Shown one piece after another: positions 9,973 through 18,548 of a stretch of 64,000 nt of DNA. Numbering within the stretch: position 1 is the stretch's first letter; every line of letters starts with the position of its first letter. This stretch comes from Variovorax sp. ZS18.2.2 (GTDB lineage: Bacteria; Pseudomonadota; Gammaproteobacteria; Burkholderiales; Burkholderiaceae_C): the NCBI RefSeq assembly GCF_024701975.1, contig NZ_JANLNM010000001.1, positions 1,612,001 through 1,676,000 of the forward strand, in the 5' to 3' direction. The notes under the pieces are model-generated. The model was not told the origin of the DNA, did not search any database, and saw only the letters and a program-made list of their open reading frames with translations. A program made the position numbers and the translations under genes.

Positions 9973-10796
9973 GCGCCGTGCTCGATGCACCAGTGGTCCA
10001 CCCGCCAAACCGCTTCTTCAGGTTCGCACGCAGCTTCGCCCGCGTGGCCGAACGCGGCATCGGCATCGCGATCTTCCTGGCCCTGTGGGAAGCCCTGCCG
10101 CGCCTGGGCATCGTGAGCGACGCCTACCTGAGCCCGCCCTCCGCCGTCGTCGCGAGCATCGCCCAGCTCGTGGACACCGGCCAGCTCTGGAAGCACCTGG
10201 CCGCGAGCCTGCAGCGCTCGCTGTGGGGCCTGCTGCTCGCGAGCTTCTTCGGCGTGGTGCTGGGCCTGCTGATCGGCAGTTCGAAGCGGCTGGCAGCCAT
10301 CGTCGATCCGGTGCTGCAGCTCTTTCGCCAGACCTCGGCCTTCGCGCTGTTCCCGGTGTTCATCCTGTTCCTGGGCATCGGCGAACTCTCGAAGGTGGCG
10401 ATCATCTTCTGGGCCTCGTTCTGGCCGGTGCTGCTGAGCACCGTGAGCGGCGTGAAGCAGGTCGACCGCCTGCTCGTCAACTCGGCGCTGTCGATGGGCG
10501 CCTCGCAGCGATTCATCTTCTTCAAGGTGGTGCTGCCGGCTTCGCTGCCATCGATCTTCACGGGCGTGCGGCTGGCGGGGGCCTACAGCATCACCGCGCT
10601 GGTCGCGGCCGAGATGATCGGCGCGCATTCGGGCCTGGGCTTTCTCACGCTCAATTCGCAAGAGACCTTCCAGATCCCGACGATGTACGCCGGCATCCTG
10701 CTGCTGGCTGTGCTCGGGCTGCTGCTCAACTACCTGCTCGCCTTGCTGGAGCGGCGGCTGCTGCGCTGGCGCAAGGGGCTGAGCCTCGATGACTGA
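9969..10796 (+). CDS. ABC transporter permease, SsuC/TauC/NrtB-like
   Basis: A 275-residue inner-membrane protein with about six hydrophobic segments. The first is at residues 32-50 (GIAIFLALWEALPRLGI). The conserved segment SALSMGASQRFIFFKVVLPASLPSIFTGVRL is the EAA loop that contacts the ATPase. The family-typical YLSPPSAVVASI follows the first membrane segment. ATG 9969 is chosen for its GGAGGTGACCCG upstream context and overlap with the short coupling frame. It forms the channel of the importer with the genes at 7930 and 8999. Its last eight bases overlap the next gene. Confidence 0.92.
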   Translation: MSAVLDAPVVHPPNRFFRFARSFARVAERGIGIAIFLALWEALPRLGIVSDAYLSPPSAVVASIAQLVDTGQLWKHLAASLQRSLWGLLLASFFGVVLGLLIGSSKRLAAIVDPVLQLFRQTSAFALFPVFILFLGIGELSKVAIIFWASFWPVLLSTVSGVKQVDRLLVNSALSMGASQRFIFFKVVLPASLPSIFTGVRLAGAYSITALVAAEMIGAHSGLGFLTLNSQETFQIPTMYAGILLLAVLGLLLNYLLALLERRLLRWRKGLSLDD

Positions 10797-11655
10797 GCGC
10801 AGGCTGGTTCTGGCAGGCACGGCCCTGCTGCTCGCCGCGGCCGTGGCGCTCGCGGGCATCGGCGGCGCCTGGGCCTTTGCGACGCCCTCGCTGTCGAGCC
10901 TGCCGAAGGGACCGGTGCTCGCCCGTGCCATCGAGCGCGGCAAGCTCGTCATCGGCGTGCGCCGCTACCCGCGCCCTGCCCCGCCCGAGGCGCCGACACC
11001 GCCCGAACCCGATGCCTTCGACGCCACGCTCGCGCGGCAGTTGGCGGCATCGCTCGGCATCCCTCTGGAACTGGTCGGCCTCGATCCCGCCACGCAGGAA
11101 GCGGCGCTGCGCGAAGGCCGCGTGGACCTGCTGGTCGCCGGCGTACCAGCTTCACCCAACGCACAAGACATCGCCGCTGCACCCGGCAGCTACGACACCG
11201 GCCGCGGCCTCGTGGTCGCGCTGCGACGCGGCAAGGTGCAGGACGAAGCCGCGCTGCGCGGCGCCTCGGTCTGCGTTGGCGAAGGCTCGGGCTATGCCGG
11301 CGCGGTGTCGCAACGCTACGGCGCTCAGCCGCGCAGCTACCCGTCGTCGGTGCATGCGGCCTCGGCCTTCATGGCCGGTGAATGCGCCGCGCTCGCCGAA
11401 GACGGCGAAGTGCTGGAGCGGCTCATGCGGAACGAAGAGTGGCGCTTCTACAAGCCGTTGGTCAGCGATGTGCGCCTGCCATCGGATGCCGCGATCCGGC
11501 TGGCCGATGGCGATACGGCCTCACGCGACTACCTGGCCGCGGCTCTGCGCCAATGGCGTTCGGACGGTACGCTGGCCAAGGCGAGAGGCGCGCGTGCGGG
11601 CAATCTGCAGTTCGAGATCACGCTGCTCAAGGATGGGTTTGTCTGCCATTCCTAG
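10789..11655 (+). CDS. Substrate-binding protein, SBP_bac_3 type, orphan partner of the operon
   Basis: A 288-residue protein with an N-terminal hydrophobic segment (about residues 7-30, LVLAGTALLLAAAVALAG). A periplasmic binding fold follows: RAIERGKLVIGVRRYPRP, DAFDATLARQLAASLGI, REGRVDLLVAG and a C-terminal LAAALRQWRSDGTLAKA. This is the polar amino acid class, not the SsuA class used by the rest of the operon, and no matching permease is adjacent. It overlaps the permease by eight bases, so translation is coupled. It may act as a second receptor or a sensor. The ligand is unknown; its length and motifs are complete. Confidence 0.8.
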   Translation: MTERRLVLAGTALLLAAAVALAGIGGAWAFATPSLSSLPKGPVLARAIERGKLVIGVRRYPRPAPPEAPTPPEPDAFDATLARQLAASLGIPLELVGLDPATQEAALREGRVDLLVAGVPASPNAQDIAAAPGSYDTGRGLVVALRRGKVQDEAALRGASVCVGEGSGYAGAVSQRYGAQPRSYPSSVHAASAFMAGECAALAEDGEVLERLMRNEEWRFYKPLVSDVRLPSDAAIRLADGDTASRDYLAAALRQWRSDGTLAKARGARAGNLQFEITLLKDGFVCHS

Positions 11656-11682
11656 CTGGCGGGGTTCGATGTATCCGGCGAT

Positions 11683-12912
11683 CTACTTCGCCTTGGCGTA
11701 GGTCATCCCATCGGTCCAGATCTCTCGCATCTTCGCCAGCAGGTCCTTCGGGATCCGCGGGTCACCGGCCGCCAGGCGCAGCGTCTTCTGCATCCCCTCC
11801 GCGATTCGCGCGAGAACGAGTTCCGGCTTTGCGACCCCGCAGACCTTGCTGCCGAACAGCAGCAACTCCTCGGTCGTCGGGTAAGCCTTCGTGTGGCCCT
11901 TGCCGGCGAAGAGCTTGAGCGCCAGCGTGCGGTCCTCGAGCTCGGGTCCGCCTTCGTAGCGCGTGTACCGGTAAAGCGAGGTCGTCACCACGTCGAACAT
12001 CGGCGCAAGGCGGCAATCGGCGGTCGAGGTGTAGAGCAACCCGTAGTTCTTGAGGTGGCCGTCGCCGTTGCGCACCATGATGCTGAACGCCACCTGCTCG
12101 AAGAAGCGCTCGAGGTTCTCGCTGGGCAGCTGGAGGTACTGCATCAACTCGGCGATGCGCTGGTAGCTCCCGTGATACTTCCGGTCGGACTGGATGTCGC
12201 GCACCCGAAGATTCATCAGCGCCGCGATGTCCTCGAAGCCGATCCGGGAACCGTCTGCCGCGATATCGAACCGGTCGACCAGCAGCAGTTGCCCGTCGTC
12301 CGAGAGGTCGAATGTAGGTGTCTCGATGCCGGCATGACCGGCCGCCGTCAGGCACATGAACTCGTTGGCCGACAGGCCCGGATAGGAAGGTGCGCCCGCC
12401 TTCACGATGATCGTGGGCACCGGAACGCTCACCCGGTCCGGCACCATGATCTTCGGCTGCATGCCAGCAATGCCGGCGCCCGTGCTCAGGTACGCGCGCA
12501 CCAGTTCGTCGAACACCTCGGGCGTGTAGCGGGTGGCGAGCAAGGCCTTGCGGTCGATGATCCGGGGCGCCACAAGCGCCTCTGCGCCTGCCAGCCGAAA
12601 GCCCAGGCGCCCGATGCCGTTGGAGCCCACCACCGCGAGCAGGTGCATCGGGGTGAGTTGCTGTTTGGGGAACATCGCCCGCAGACGCAGGTACAGATCG
12701 CCCTCGGGCAGGTTCTGGTCCATCACGGCGAAGAGGTCGCCGTCCTGGTAGGTCGGACGGGTCGGCGGCATCAGCAATGCGACCGAGGGCTGCTCCACCC
12801 CGCCGTCGAGATACCGGAACTCGTACACCGAGTGCTTGAGCAACTGGCCGGCCGGCGCGCCGGCGATCTCGACGTCGAGCTGCCTGATCTTTTCAGGAAG
12901 CATCGTCGTCAT
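11683..12912 (-). CDS. hipA: HipA-family serine/threonine kinase toxin
   Basis: A 409-residue HipA kinase. Visible parts are an N-terminal HipA_N-like region (VEIAGAPAGQLLKHS), the phosphorylation and ATP loop GAGIAGMQPK around residues 145-154, Lys171 in TIIVKAG, the catalytic loop RNGDGHLKN at 281-289 (Asp284) and the metal-binding MFDVVTTSLY. All key residues are present, so an active kinase is likely; family members phosphorylate glutamyl-tRNA synthetase and cause growth arrest. ATG 12912 is chosen (MTTMLPEK); ATG 12903 is an alternative. It overlaps the antitoxin gene by about 20 bases. Confidence 0.93.
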   Translation of the reverse strand: MTTMLPEKIRQLDVEIAGAPAGQLLKHSVYEFRYLDGGVEQPSVALLMPPTRPTYQDGDLFAVMDQNLPEGDLYLRLRAMFPKQQLTPMHLLAVVGSNGIGRLGFRLAGAEALVAPRIIDRKALLATRYTPEVFDELVRAYLSTGAGIAGMQPKIMVPDRVSVPVPTIIVKAGAPSYPGLSANEFMCLTAAGHAGIETPTFDLSDDGQLLLVDRFDIAADGSRIGFEDIAALMNLRVRDIQSDRKYHGSYQRIAELMQYLQLPSENLERFFEQVAFSIMVRNGDGHLKNYGLLYTSTADCRLAPMFDVVTTSLYRYTRYEGGPELEDRTLALKLFAGKGHTKAYPTTEELLLFGSKVCGVAKPELVLARIAEGMQKTLRLAAGDPRIPKDLLAKMREIWTDGMTYAKAK

Positions 12913-13174
12913 CCTGCCCAAAGCGTTCCGTGACTTCCTCCAACGTCGGCATGCCCAGGCGCTCCAGGCCGATCGTGAGATCCATGGCGCGCAGGATGTC
13001 GAACAGCGAGGCCAGCGTGATGTCTTCCCCTCGCTCCAGTCGATAGAGAACGTTGCGCGCGCGGCCCGAGCGCGCGGCGATATCGATCGCCTTCAGGCGG
13101 CCTTCTTTTCGCGCGCGCTGGATGGCTTGGCCTAGTTCGATGGGCAGTCGGATTTTGTCCTTCATATGCCACAT
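12893..13174 (-). CDS. hipB: HipB-like antitoxin, XRE-type DNA-binding protein
   Basis: A 93-residue helix-turn-helix protein: LGQAIQRARKEGRLKAIDIAARSGRARNVLYRLERGEDITLASLFDILRAM is a Cro/C1-type HTH at residues 13-63. An acidic tail ends in GQDDDDAS. In HipBA modules the antitoxin precedes the kinase, binds it and represses the shared promoter. The gene order, overlap with hipA and operator-like repeats immediately upstream support this. Start at ATG 13174; ATG 13165 (MKDKIRL) is an in-frame alternative and closer to the usual antitoxin start. Confidence 0.9.
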   Translation of the reverse strand: MWHMKDKIRLPIELGQAIQRARKEGRLKAIDIAARSGRARNVLYRLERGEDITLASLFDILRAMDLTIGLERLGMPTLEEVTERFGQDDDDAS

Positions 13175-13179
13175 TCTTA

Positions 13180-13213
13180 GACATTTGTGGATAAATGTCC
13201 ATTAAACAGGACA
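13180..13213. promoter_or_regulatory. Overlapping palindromes upstream of hipBA, candidate operator
   Basis: Two perfect inverted repeats share bases. One has arms GACATTT (13180-13186) and AAATGTC (13193-13199) around six bases. The other has arms TGTCC (13196-13200) and GGACA (13209-13213) around eight bases. The second keeps the geometry of the E. coli HipB operator (TATCC, eight bases, GGATA) with one changed base per arm. They lie 6-39 bases upstream of the antitoxin ATG, where autorepression would act. Confidence 0.6.
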
Positions 13214-13281
13214 GTTTTCCTGCGGATGGCCCAAAAAACTCGTGGACAAGGCCACCTGAAGCGACGCTTGGCAGACGTCCG

Positions 13282-14769
13282 CTACTTCTGCACAGCCTTG
13301 TTGTCCTTCACCGCCTGCGTCTCCAGCCCTTCCTTCGGCAACCACAACGCGAGCGCCACCACCCCCAGGCTCACCACCAGCATCATCAGAAACGTGAGAT
13401 GCAGCGAACTGCCCAGCGCCAGCCGAATCCCTGCATCCCCCGCCACCGAGCCGTGCACGCCCTGCAGCAGCAGTCGCAGCTCGTCGTCGGTGAACATCAT
13501 GCTGCCGTCGCTGCGCGTCAGCCCGAAGTTGAACACCGCGCCGAAGAACGCCGCGCCCAGCGCACTGCCGAGGTTGCGCGAGAACACGTTCGAGGCCGTG
13601 GCGATGCCGCGCTGCGACAGCTCCACGCCCTCCTGGATCAGGATCAGCGAGCTCAGGCTCATCACCCCCATGCCCAGACCGATGATGAACGAGCCGATGG
13701 CGGGCAGCACCGGCGAACTGCCGGCACCGAGCAATGCGAAGGTCGATGTGCCGACCGGAATCAGCGCCGCACCCACGACCACCATGCGCCACAGCCCGAT
13801 GCGGTGAAAGGTGCGCGAGGTCAGCGTCGCGCCGATGGGCCAGCCCAGCATCACCATCGTGAGCGTGAGGCCGGCCGTGACCGACGAGCGCTCCAGCACC
13901 ACCTGCACGTACATCGGTAAAAAGGTCGTGATGCCGATCAGCACCATGCCGGCCAGCATCGCCGCGCCGTTGACGGTCGCGATCATTCGCGCACCCCAGA
14001 GCTTGAGCGACACCATCGGGTCGGCCGCGCGGCGCTCCTGCGCAATGAAGAGCGCAAGCGTGACGACGAAGAGCCCTGCCCACGCGAGCGCGACGCCCGA
14101 GTTGCCGACGCCGAACTCGGTCAGCGCGATCATCAGCGACGCAATGCCGACTGTGAACAGCACCGCGCCCACCATGTCGATGGACGAGCGGCGCACCGTC
14201 GGCGCCTCGTGCAGGAAGAACCAGAAGCCCGCCGCCGCGGCCAGGCCGATGGGCACGTTGACCCAGAAGATCCAGGCCCACGACAGCTTCTGCACGATGA
14301 GCGCGCCGATCATCGGCCCGACCACCGCCGACACCGCCCACACGCTCGCGAGGTAGCCCTGCACCTTGCCGCGTTCGCGCACCGGATAGAGATCGCCGAC
14401 GATGGTGAGCGACACCGGCTGGATCGCGCCCGCGCCGATGCCCTGAATGAGGCGGAAGCAGATCATGGCCGGCATCGACCACGAGAAGCCCGCGAGCACC
14501 GAGCCGATGACGAAGATCGCGATGCCCACGAACATGATGGGCTTGCGGCCGTACAGATCGGAGAGCTTGCCGAACACCACGGTCATCGCGGTCTGCGCGA
14601 GCAGGAACGAGGCGAAGACCCAGCTGTAGAGATGCAACCCGCCGAGTTCGGAGGCGATCTGCGGCATGACGGTCGAGACGATGGTGGCTTCGATGGCAAC
14701 CATGGCCATGGAGGCCATGATCGCTGCGATGACCAGGGGGCGGTTTGTAGTTTTGGTGCTGACGCTCAT
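13282..14769 (-). CDS. MFS multidrug transporter, DHA2 (14-helix) family
   Basis: A 495-residue inner-membrane exporter. Early helices carry IEATIVSTVMPQIASELGG, the DHA2 motif D1 type, with Glu in the usual Asp position. Motif A reads GKLSDLYGRKP, the GIGAGAIQP helix is present, and motif C falls in the fifth helix (VWAVSAVVGPMIGALIV). Length and helix count fit 14-helix drug:H+ antiporters such as EmrB relatives. It stands alone on the minus strand: no membrane fusion protein is adjacent, so it probably exports to the periplasm. The substrate is unknown. The gap to hipB is about 100 bases, filled by the hip operator region. Confidence 0.9.
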   Translation of the reverse strand: MSVSTKTTNRPLVIAAIMASMAMVAIEATIVSTVMPQIASELGGLHLYSWVFASFLLAQTAMTVVFGKLSDLYGRKPIMFVGIAIFVIGSVLAGFSWSMPAMICFRLIQGIGAGAIQPVSLTIVGDLYPVRERGKVQGYLASVWAVSAVVGPMIGALIVQKLSWAWIFWVNVPIGLAAAAGFWFFLHEAPTVRRSSIDMVGAVLFTVGIASLMIALTEFGVGNSGVALAWAGLFVVTLALFIAQERRAADPMVSLKLWGARMIATVNGAAMLAGMVLIGITTFLPMYVQVVLERSSVTAGLTLTMVMLGWPIGATLTSRTFHRIGLWRMVVVGAALIPVGTSTFALLGAGSSPVLPAIGSFIIGLGMGVMSLSSLILIQEGVELSQRGIATASNVFSRNLGSALGAAFFGAVFNFGLTRSDGSMMFTDDELRLLLQGVHGSVAGDAGIRLALGSSLHLTFLMMLVVSLGVVALALWLPKEGLETQAVKDNKAVQK

Positions 14770-14967
14770 GGGGTTTTTCGCGGGCCGGGGAGGCTGCCCC
14801 GAACAGGGTGTCCGGTGAGCGCCGAGGTGGTGTGAAGCCGCGAGCCCGTGATGCTATCGGGCTGCGCGAATCCGTGCTCGCACAGGCCCTCCGCTGTCTT
14901 GTTCACGCGCTGATGCGGCCTTGCGATATCGCTTTGCCGCCATGACGACGCGGCCGCCCCGAAAACA

Positions 14968-16200
14968 TCAGCCCGCGTTCAGCGCCGAAGTGCCGTCGTA
15001 GATATAGCGGCGCGACCACGGCAGCGTCTTCGCCGAGCGCCCTGCCTTGCGGCCCACGATCTGGTAGATCGCCACGTCGTCGTTCTCGAAGGCATACGCG
15101 CAGCCCGCGAGGTACACGCGCCAGATGCGGAACTTCTCCTCGTCGACCATCGCGTGCAGCTTGTCGCTGTTGGCCTCGTAGCTGTCGCTCCAGTAGCGCA
15201 GCGTCTGCGCGTAGTGGCGGCGCAGGTTCTCGATGTCGAAGGCCTCGAGCCCGCCCTGCTGCATGGCCTGCAGCGCAAGGCTGATGTGCGGCAGCTCGCC
15301 GTTGGGGAACACGTAGCGGTCGATGAAGTCGCCACCGCCGTACGAAACGCCGCCACCCTCCGGGTCGGACGAGGTGATGCCGTGGTTCATCACCACGCCG
15401 TCGTCGGCCAGCAGTTCCTGCACCCGCTTGAAGTACGCGGGCAGGTTCTTGCGGCCCACGTGCTCGAACATGCCGACGCTCGTGATGCGGTCGAACTGGC
15501 CGGTCACGTCGCGGTAGTCCTGCAGGCGGATCTCGATGCGGTCTGCCAGGCCCGCGGCCTTCACGCGCTCGGTCGCCAGGTCGAACTGGTTCTGCGAGAG
15601 CGTGACGCCCACGCAGCGCGCGCCGAACTTCTGCGCCGCGCGGATCACCAGCGCGCCCCAGCCGCAGCCGATGTCCAGCAGCGTCTGGCCCGGCCGCAGG
15701 TCGATCTTGGTGAGGATGTGGTCGATTTTTTTCAACTGCGCGGTCGCGAGGTCTTCGTCGCCGTTCTCGAAGTAGGCGCACGAATAGACCATGTTCGGGT
15801 CCAGCCACTGCTGGTAGAACTCGTTGGAAACGTCGTAGTGGTACTGGACGGATTTCCTGTCCGAAGACTTGGTGTGCGTGAAGTAGCGCGCCATGTTCTG
15901 CAGTGCCCCGCCCTGCCTGTCGATCGATGTCTTCGCGAGGCCGTAGGCGATGTCGATCACGTCGCTGAGCTTGCCCTCGATGTCGATCTTGCTCTTGACG
16001 TAGGCCTCGCCCAGGTTGTCGAGCGTGGGTTGCAGCATCAGCGACAGTGCGGCCGGCGACTTGACGTGCAGCGTGACCGAAGGCCCGCTGAAATTGCCGA
16101 AGTCGTAGGACTGACCGTCCCACAGCGTGAGGCGCGCAGGCAGGTTCGCGCGGTCACGAACGGCGGCGCTCCACTGCGCCAGTTTCTTTTCCCAAAGCAT
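14968..16200 (-). CDS. cfa: Cyclopropane-fatty-acyl-phospholipid synthase
   Basis: A 410-residue SAM-dependent enzyme that adds a methylene group across double bonds of membrane phospholipid acyl chains. The SAM motif LLDIGCGWGALVIRAA is at 174-189, preceded by the family signature HYDVSNEFYQQWLDPNMVYSCAYF (121-144). Further marks are SVGMFEHVGRKNLPAYF and, near the end, GRKAGRSAKTLPWSRRYIY. The start is ATG 16200, with GGAGAG about seven bases upstream; the frame continues upstream only as non-homologous sequence. Cfa enzymes are usually stationary-phase or stress induced. The next gene upstream is a cation efflux protein separated by 123 bases, so co-transcription is uncertain. Confidence 0.95.
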   Translation of the reverse strand: MLWEKKLAQWSAAVRDRANLPARLTLWDGQSYDFGNFSGPSVTLHVKSPAALSLMLQPTLDNLGEAYVKSKIDIEGKLSDVIDIAYGLAKTSIDRQGGALQNMARYFTHTKSSDRKSVQYHYDVSNEFYQQWLDPNMVYSCAYFENGDEDLATAQLKKIDHILTKIDLRPGQTLLDIGCGWGALVIRAAQKFGARCVGVTLSQNQFDLATERVKAAGLADRIEIRLQDYRDVTGQFDRITSVGMFEHVGRKNLPAYFKRVQELLADDGVVMNHGITSSDPEGGGVSYGGGDFIDRYVFPNGELPHISLALQAMQQGGLEAFDIENLRRHYAQTLRYWSDSYEANSDKLHAMVDEEKFRIWRVYLAGCAYAFENDDVAIYQIVGRKAGRSAKTLPWSRRYIYDGTSALNAG

Positions 16201-16323
16201 GCATCTCTCCGTGTTGTTTGGTTCACCCGGCGCCTGTGCGCCGGGGTGCTGCAGCGAGCAAAACAATAACGAAAAATTCTGAAACCTGCATGGTCGTGAC
16301 GACGCAAGAAATTGCAGCAAGTG

Positions 16324-17265
16324 CTACAAGGCGCCCCCATCCTTTGCCGATGCCGCGCCGGCCTGCGGTGCCTCGGTCGCCTCGATGAAGATGCGTTTGA
16401 TCGTCGGAAAACGCGCACGCACCTGTTGCTCGATGACCGCAATGGCTTCGCCCGCCTCGCCCGTGGAGATGTCGTCCTTGAAGTTCACATCGACGATCAC
16501 CAGCGCCTCGTCGGCACCGATGTACATCGACAGCACATGCCCCACGTCTTCCACGCTGGGCTGCGCCATCGCGATCTCGCGGATGGCGCGTGCCGTCTCG
16601 GGCCGGATGCCCTCGCCGATGAGAAGGCCCCGCGCCTGTGCGATGAGCAGCACGGCCACGCCGGCCAGCAGCACGCCGATGACCACCGAGGCCACGCCGT
16701 CGAGCACCGGCATGTCCAGCGTGTGGCCGAGGTAGATGCCGAGCCCGGCCACCAGCAGGCCCACCAGCGCGGCCGAGTCTTCGGCCAGCACGGTGTAGGT
16801 GGTCGGGTCCTTGCTGCGGTCCAGCGCCTGCCAGAACGGCGTGCCCTTGGCCTGCGCGCGGAACTGCTTGAGCGCAATGAGGAAGCTCGCGCCTTCGAAC
16901 ACGAAGGCGGCCGCGAGCACGACGTAGTTCCACGTCGGGTCGCGCATCGGCTCGGGCGCGCGGATGTGCTGGATGCCCTCGTAGAACGACACGCCGCCGC
17001 CCAGCCCGAAGATCAGCACCGCCACGATCAGGCTCCAGAAATAGAGCTCCTTGCCGTGGCCGAACGGATGCTCTGGCGTCGCGGGCCGCTTGCTGAGCTT
17101 CAGGCCCACGAGCAGCAGCACGCCGTTGAAGGTGTCGACCGCCGAGTGGATGCCCTCGGACAGCATCGCCGAGCTGCCGGTGATGCCCGCGACCACGAAC
17201 TTGGTGATGGCGATCGCGACATTGGCGCCGATGGCGCCGTAGATCGCGACCTTCGATTCAGCCAT
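16324..17265 (-). CDS. Cation diffusion facilitator family transporter
   Basis: A 313-residue inner-membrane metal efflux protein. Starting at ATG 17265 (MAESKVAIYGAIGANVAIAITKF), it has the CDF signature SAMLSEGIHSAVDTFNGVLLLVG in helix 2, HPFGHGKELYFWSLI after it, and a second metal-coordinating segment LAEDSAALVGLLVAG in helix 5. A cytoplasmic C-terminal domain starts around residue 215 (EGIRPETARAIREIAMAQPSVEDV). CDF proteins exchange Zn, Fe, Mn, Co or Cd for protons. The Ser/His-Asp pattern alone does not define the metal. It lies 22 bases upstream of nothing but an AraC regulator stop, so the two may be transcribed together. Confidence 0.92.
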   Translation of the reverse strand: MAESKVAIYGAIGANVAIAITKFVVAGITGSSAMLSEGIHSAVDTFNGVLLLVGLKLSKRPATPEHPFGHGKELYFWSLIVAVLIFGLGGGVSFYEGIQHIRAPEPMRDPTWNYVVLAAAFVFEGASFLIALKQFRAQAKGTPFWQALDRSKDPTTYTVLAEDSAALVGLLVAGLGIYLGHTLDMPVLDGVASVVIGVLLAGVAVLLIAQARGLLIGEGIRPETARAIREIAMAQPSVEDVGHVLSMYIGADEALVIVDVNFKDDISTGEAGEAIAVIEQQVRARFPTIKRIFIEATEAPQAGAASAKDGGAL

Positions 17266-17287
17266 GCGGCGTGTTTGTCCGGGCTGC

Positions 17288-18280
17288 TCAGGCCGCTTCC
17301 ATCGAAGCCGCCCCCATCGCATCGTTGCCCGCCTCGGAAAGCCAGCGCTGCTTGTCGCGCAGCGGCGGCGCGCCGAACATGCGGCCGTATTCGCGCGCGA
17401 ACTGCGACGGGCTTTCATAGCCCACGCTGTGCGCCGCGCTCGCCACGTCGACGCCGGTCACCAGCATCTGGCGGCGCGCCTCCTGCAGGCGAAGCTGCTT
17501 CTGGTACTGCAGCGGGCTCATCGCCGTCACGGCCTTGAAGTGGTGGTGGAACGACGACACGCTCATGTGCACCGCGCGCGCCATGTCTTCCACCCGCAGC
17601 GACTGCGCATAGTTGATGCGCAGCGCGCTGATGGCCTTGGCGATGCGCTGAGTGTGGCTGTCCTGCAGCGCGATCTGGCGCAGCCGCGCGCCTTCGCCGT
17701 TCACCAGCAGACGATACATGATCTCGCGCTTGATGAGCGGCGCCATGATCGGCACGTCTTCCGGCGTCTCGACCAGCCGCAGCAACCGCAGCACCGGCTC
17801 CAGCACCGGCATCGCGATGCGGTTGACGTACATGCCGCGCGAGGCGGGCGCGTTGGCCTTGGCGGGCAGCTTCTCGTCGCCGATGAGTTCGCCGATCTCG
17901 TCGAGCGCAAGCTCCAGCCGGAGGCCCAGGTAGGGCGCGTTGTCGCTGGTCAGGCGCACCTGGCCGCACACCGGCAGGTCAACCGAAGTCACCAGGTAGT
18001 GCATCGGGTCGTACACGTAGATGTCGTCGCCCATGATGATCCGCTTGGAGCCCTGCGCGATCAGCCCGAGCGCCGGGGTCGCGAAGGCGTGCTTGGGGCG
18101 GTCGGGCTTGCTGATGCAGTACACCTGCAGGCCGGCCACCGGTGTTTCCACGGTGCCGTCGCGCCCGCCGGTGATGCGGTTGATGAGCGCCACCAGTTCC
18201 TTCCTGGCGTCGTCGAGTTCGGGCTCCAGCGGCATCGGCTGGGCAATGGCTGCAGCGATTTCGGGTGTTTCGTCGGACAT
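17288..18280 (-). CDS. AraC-family transcriptional regulator with AraC_N (type II) domain
   Basis: A 330-residue regulator. Residues about 50-200 match the AraC_N type II sensor (CISKPDRPKHAFATPALGLIAQGSKRIIMGDDIYVYDPMHYLVTSVDLP). The C-terminal 100 residues hold the double HTH, with LRVEDMARAVHMSVSSFHHHFKAVTAMSPLQYQKQLRLQEARRQML and a second helix pair ASAAHSVGYESPSQFAREYGRMFG. Regulators of this type often control a divergent aldo/keto reductase or dehydrogenase; here a divergent aldo/keto reductase starts 269 bases away (18549), which makes it the likely target. Start at ATG 18280 fits the family; upstream sequence in frame shows no similarity. Confidence 0.92.
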   Translation of the reverse strand: MSDETPEIAAAIAQPMPLEPELDDARKELVALINRITGGRDGTVETPVAGLQVYCISKPDRPKHAFATPALGLIAQGSKRIIMGDDIYVYDPMHYLVTSVDLPVCGQVRLTSDNAPYLGLRLELALDEIGELIGDEKLPAKANAPASRGMYVNRIAMPVLEPVLRLLRLVETPEDVPIMAPLIKREIMYRLLVNGEGARLRQIALQDSHTQRIAKAISALRINYAQSLRVEDMARAVHMSVSSFHHHFKAVTAMSPLQYQKQLRLQEARRQMLVTGVDVASAAHSVGYESPSQFAREYGRMFGAPPLRDKQRWLSEAGNDAMGAASMEAA

Positions 18281-18548
18281 GCAGGGGGCCTCTCGCGGGG
18301 GGATGGCGGTGGGAATCACGGTGGCGGGAACCGTGGAGGATCGGGTGGTTTGCAGCTTAGCGCCGCGCCCATGGATCTGCACGGGTCTGGAACGAGGTCT
18401 GGAGAAATAGGCAAAGACTTTGCAGAAACGCGCTCGCCGCGCCGGGGGCTGCGGGCGGATACTTTTTACCGATGCCCCTCCCGACATCTCCCGGCATCCC
18501 CCAACACCACACACCTCCACACCACTCCGAACACAAAGGACCTATTCC

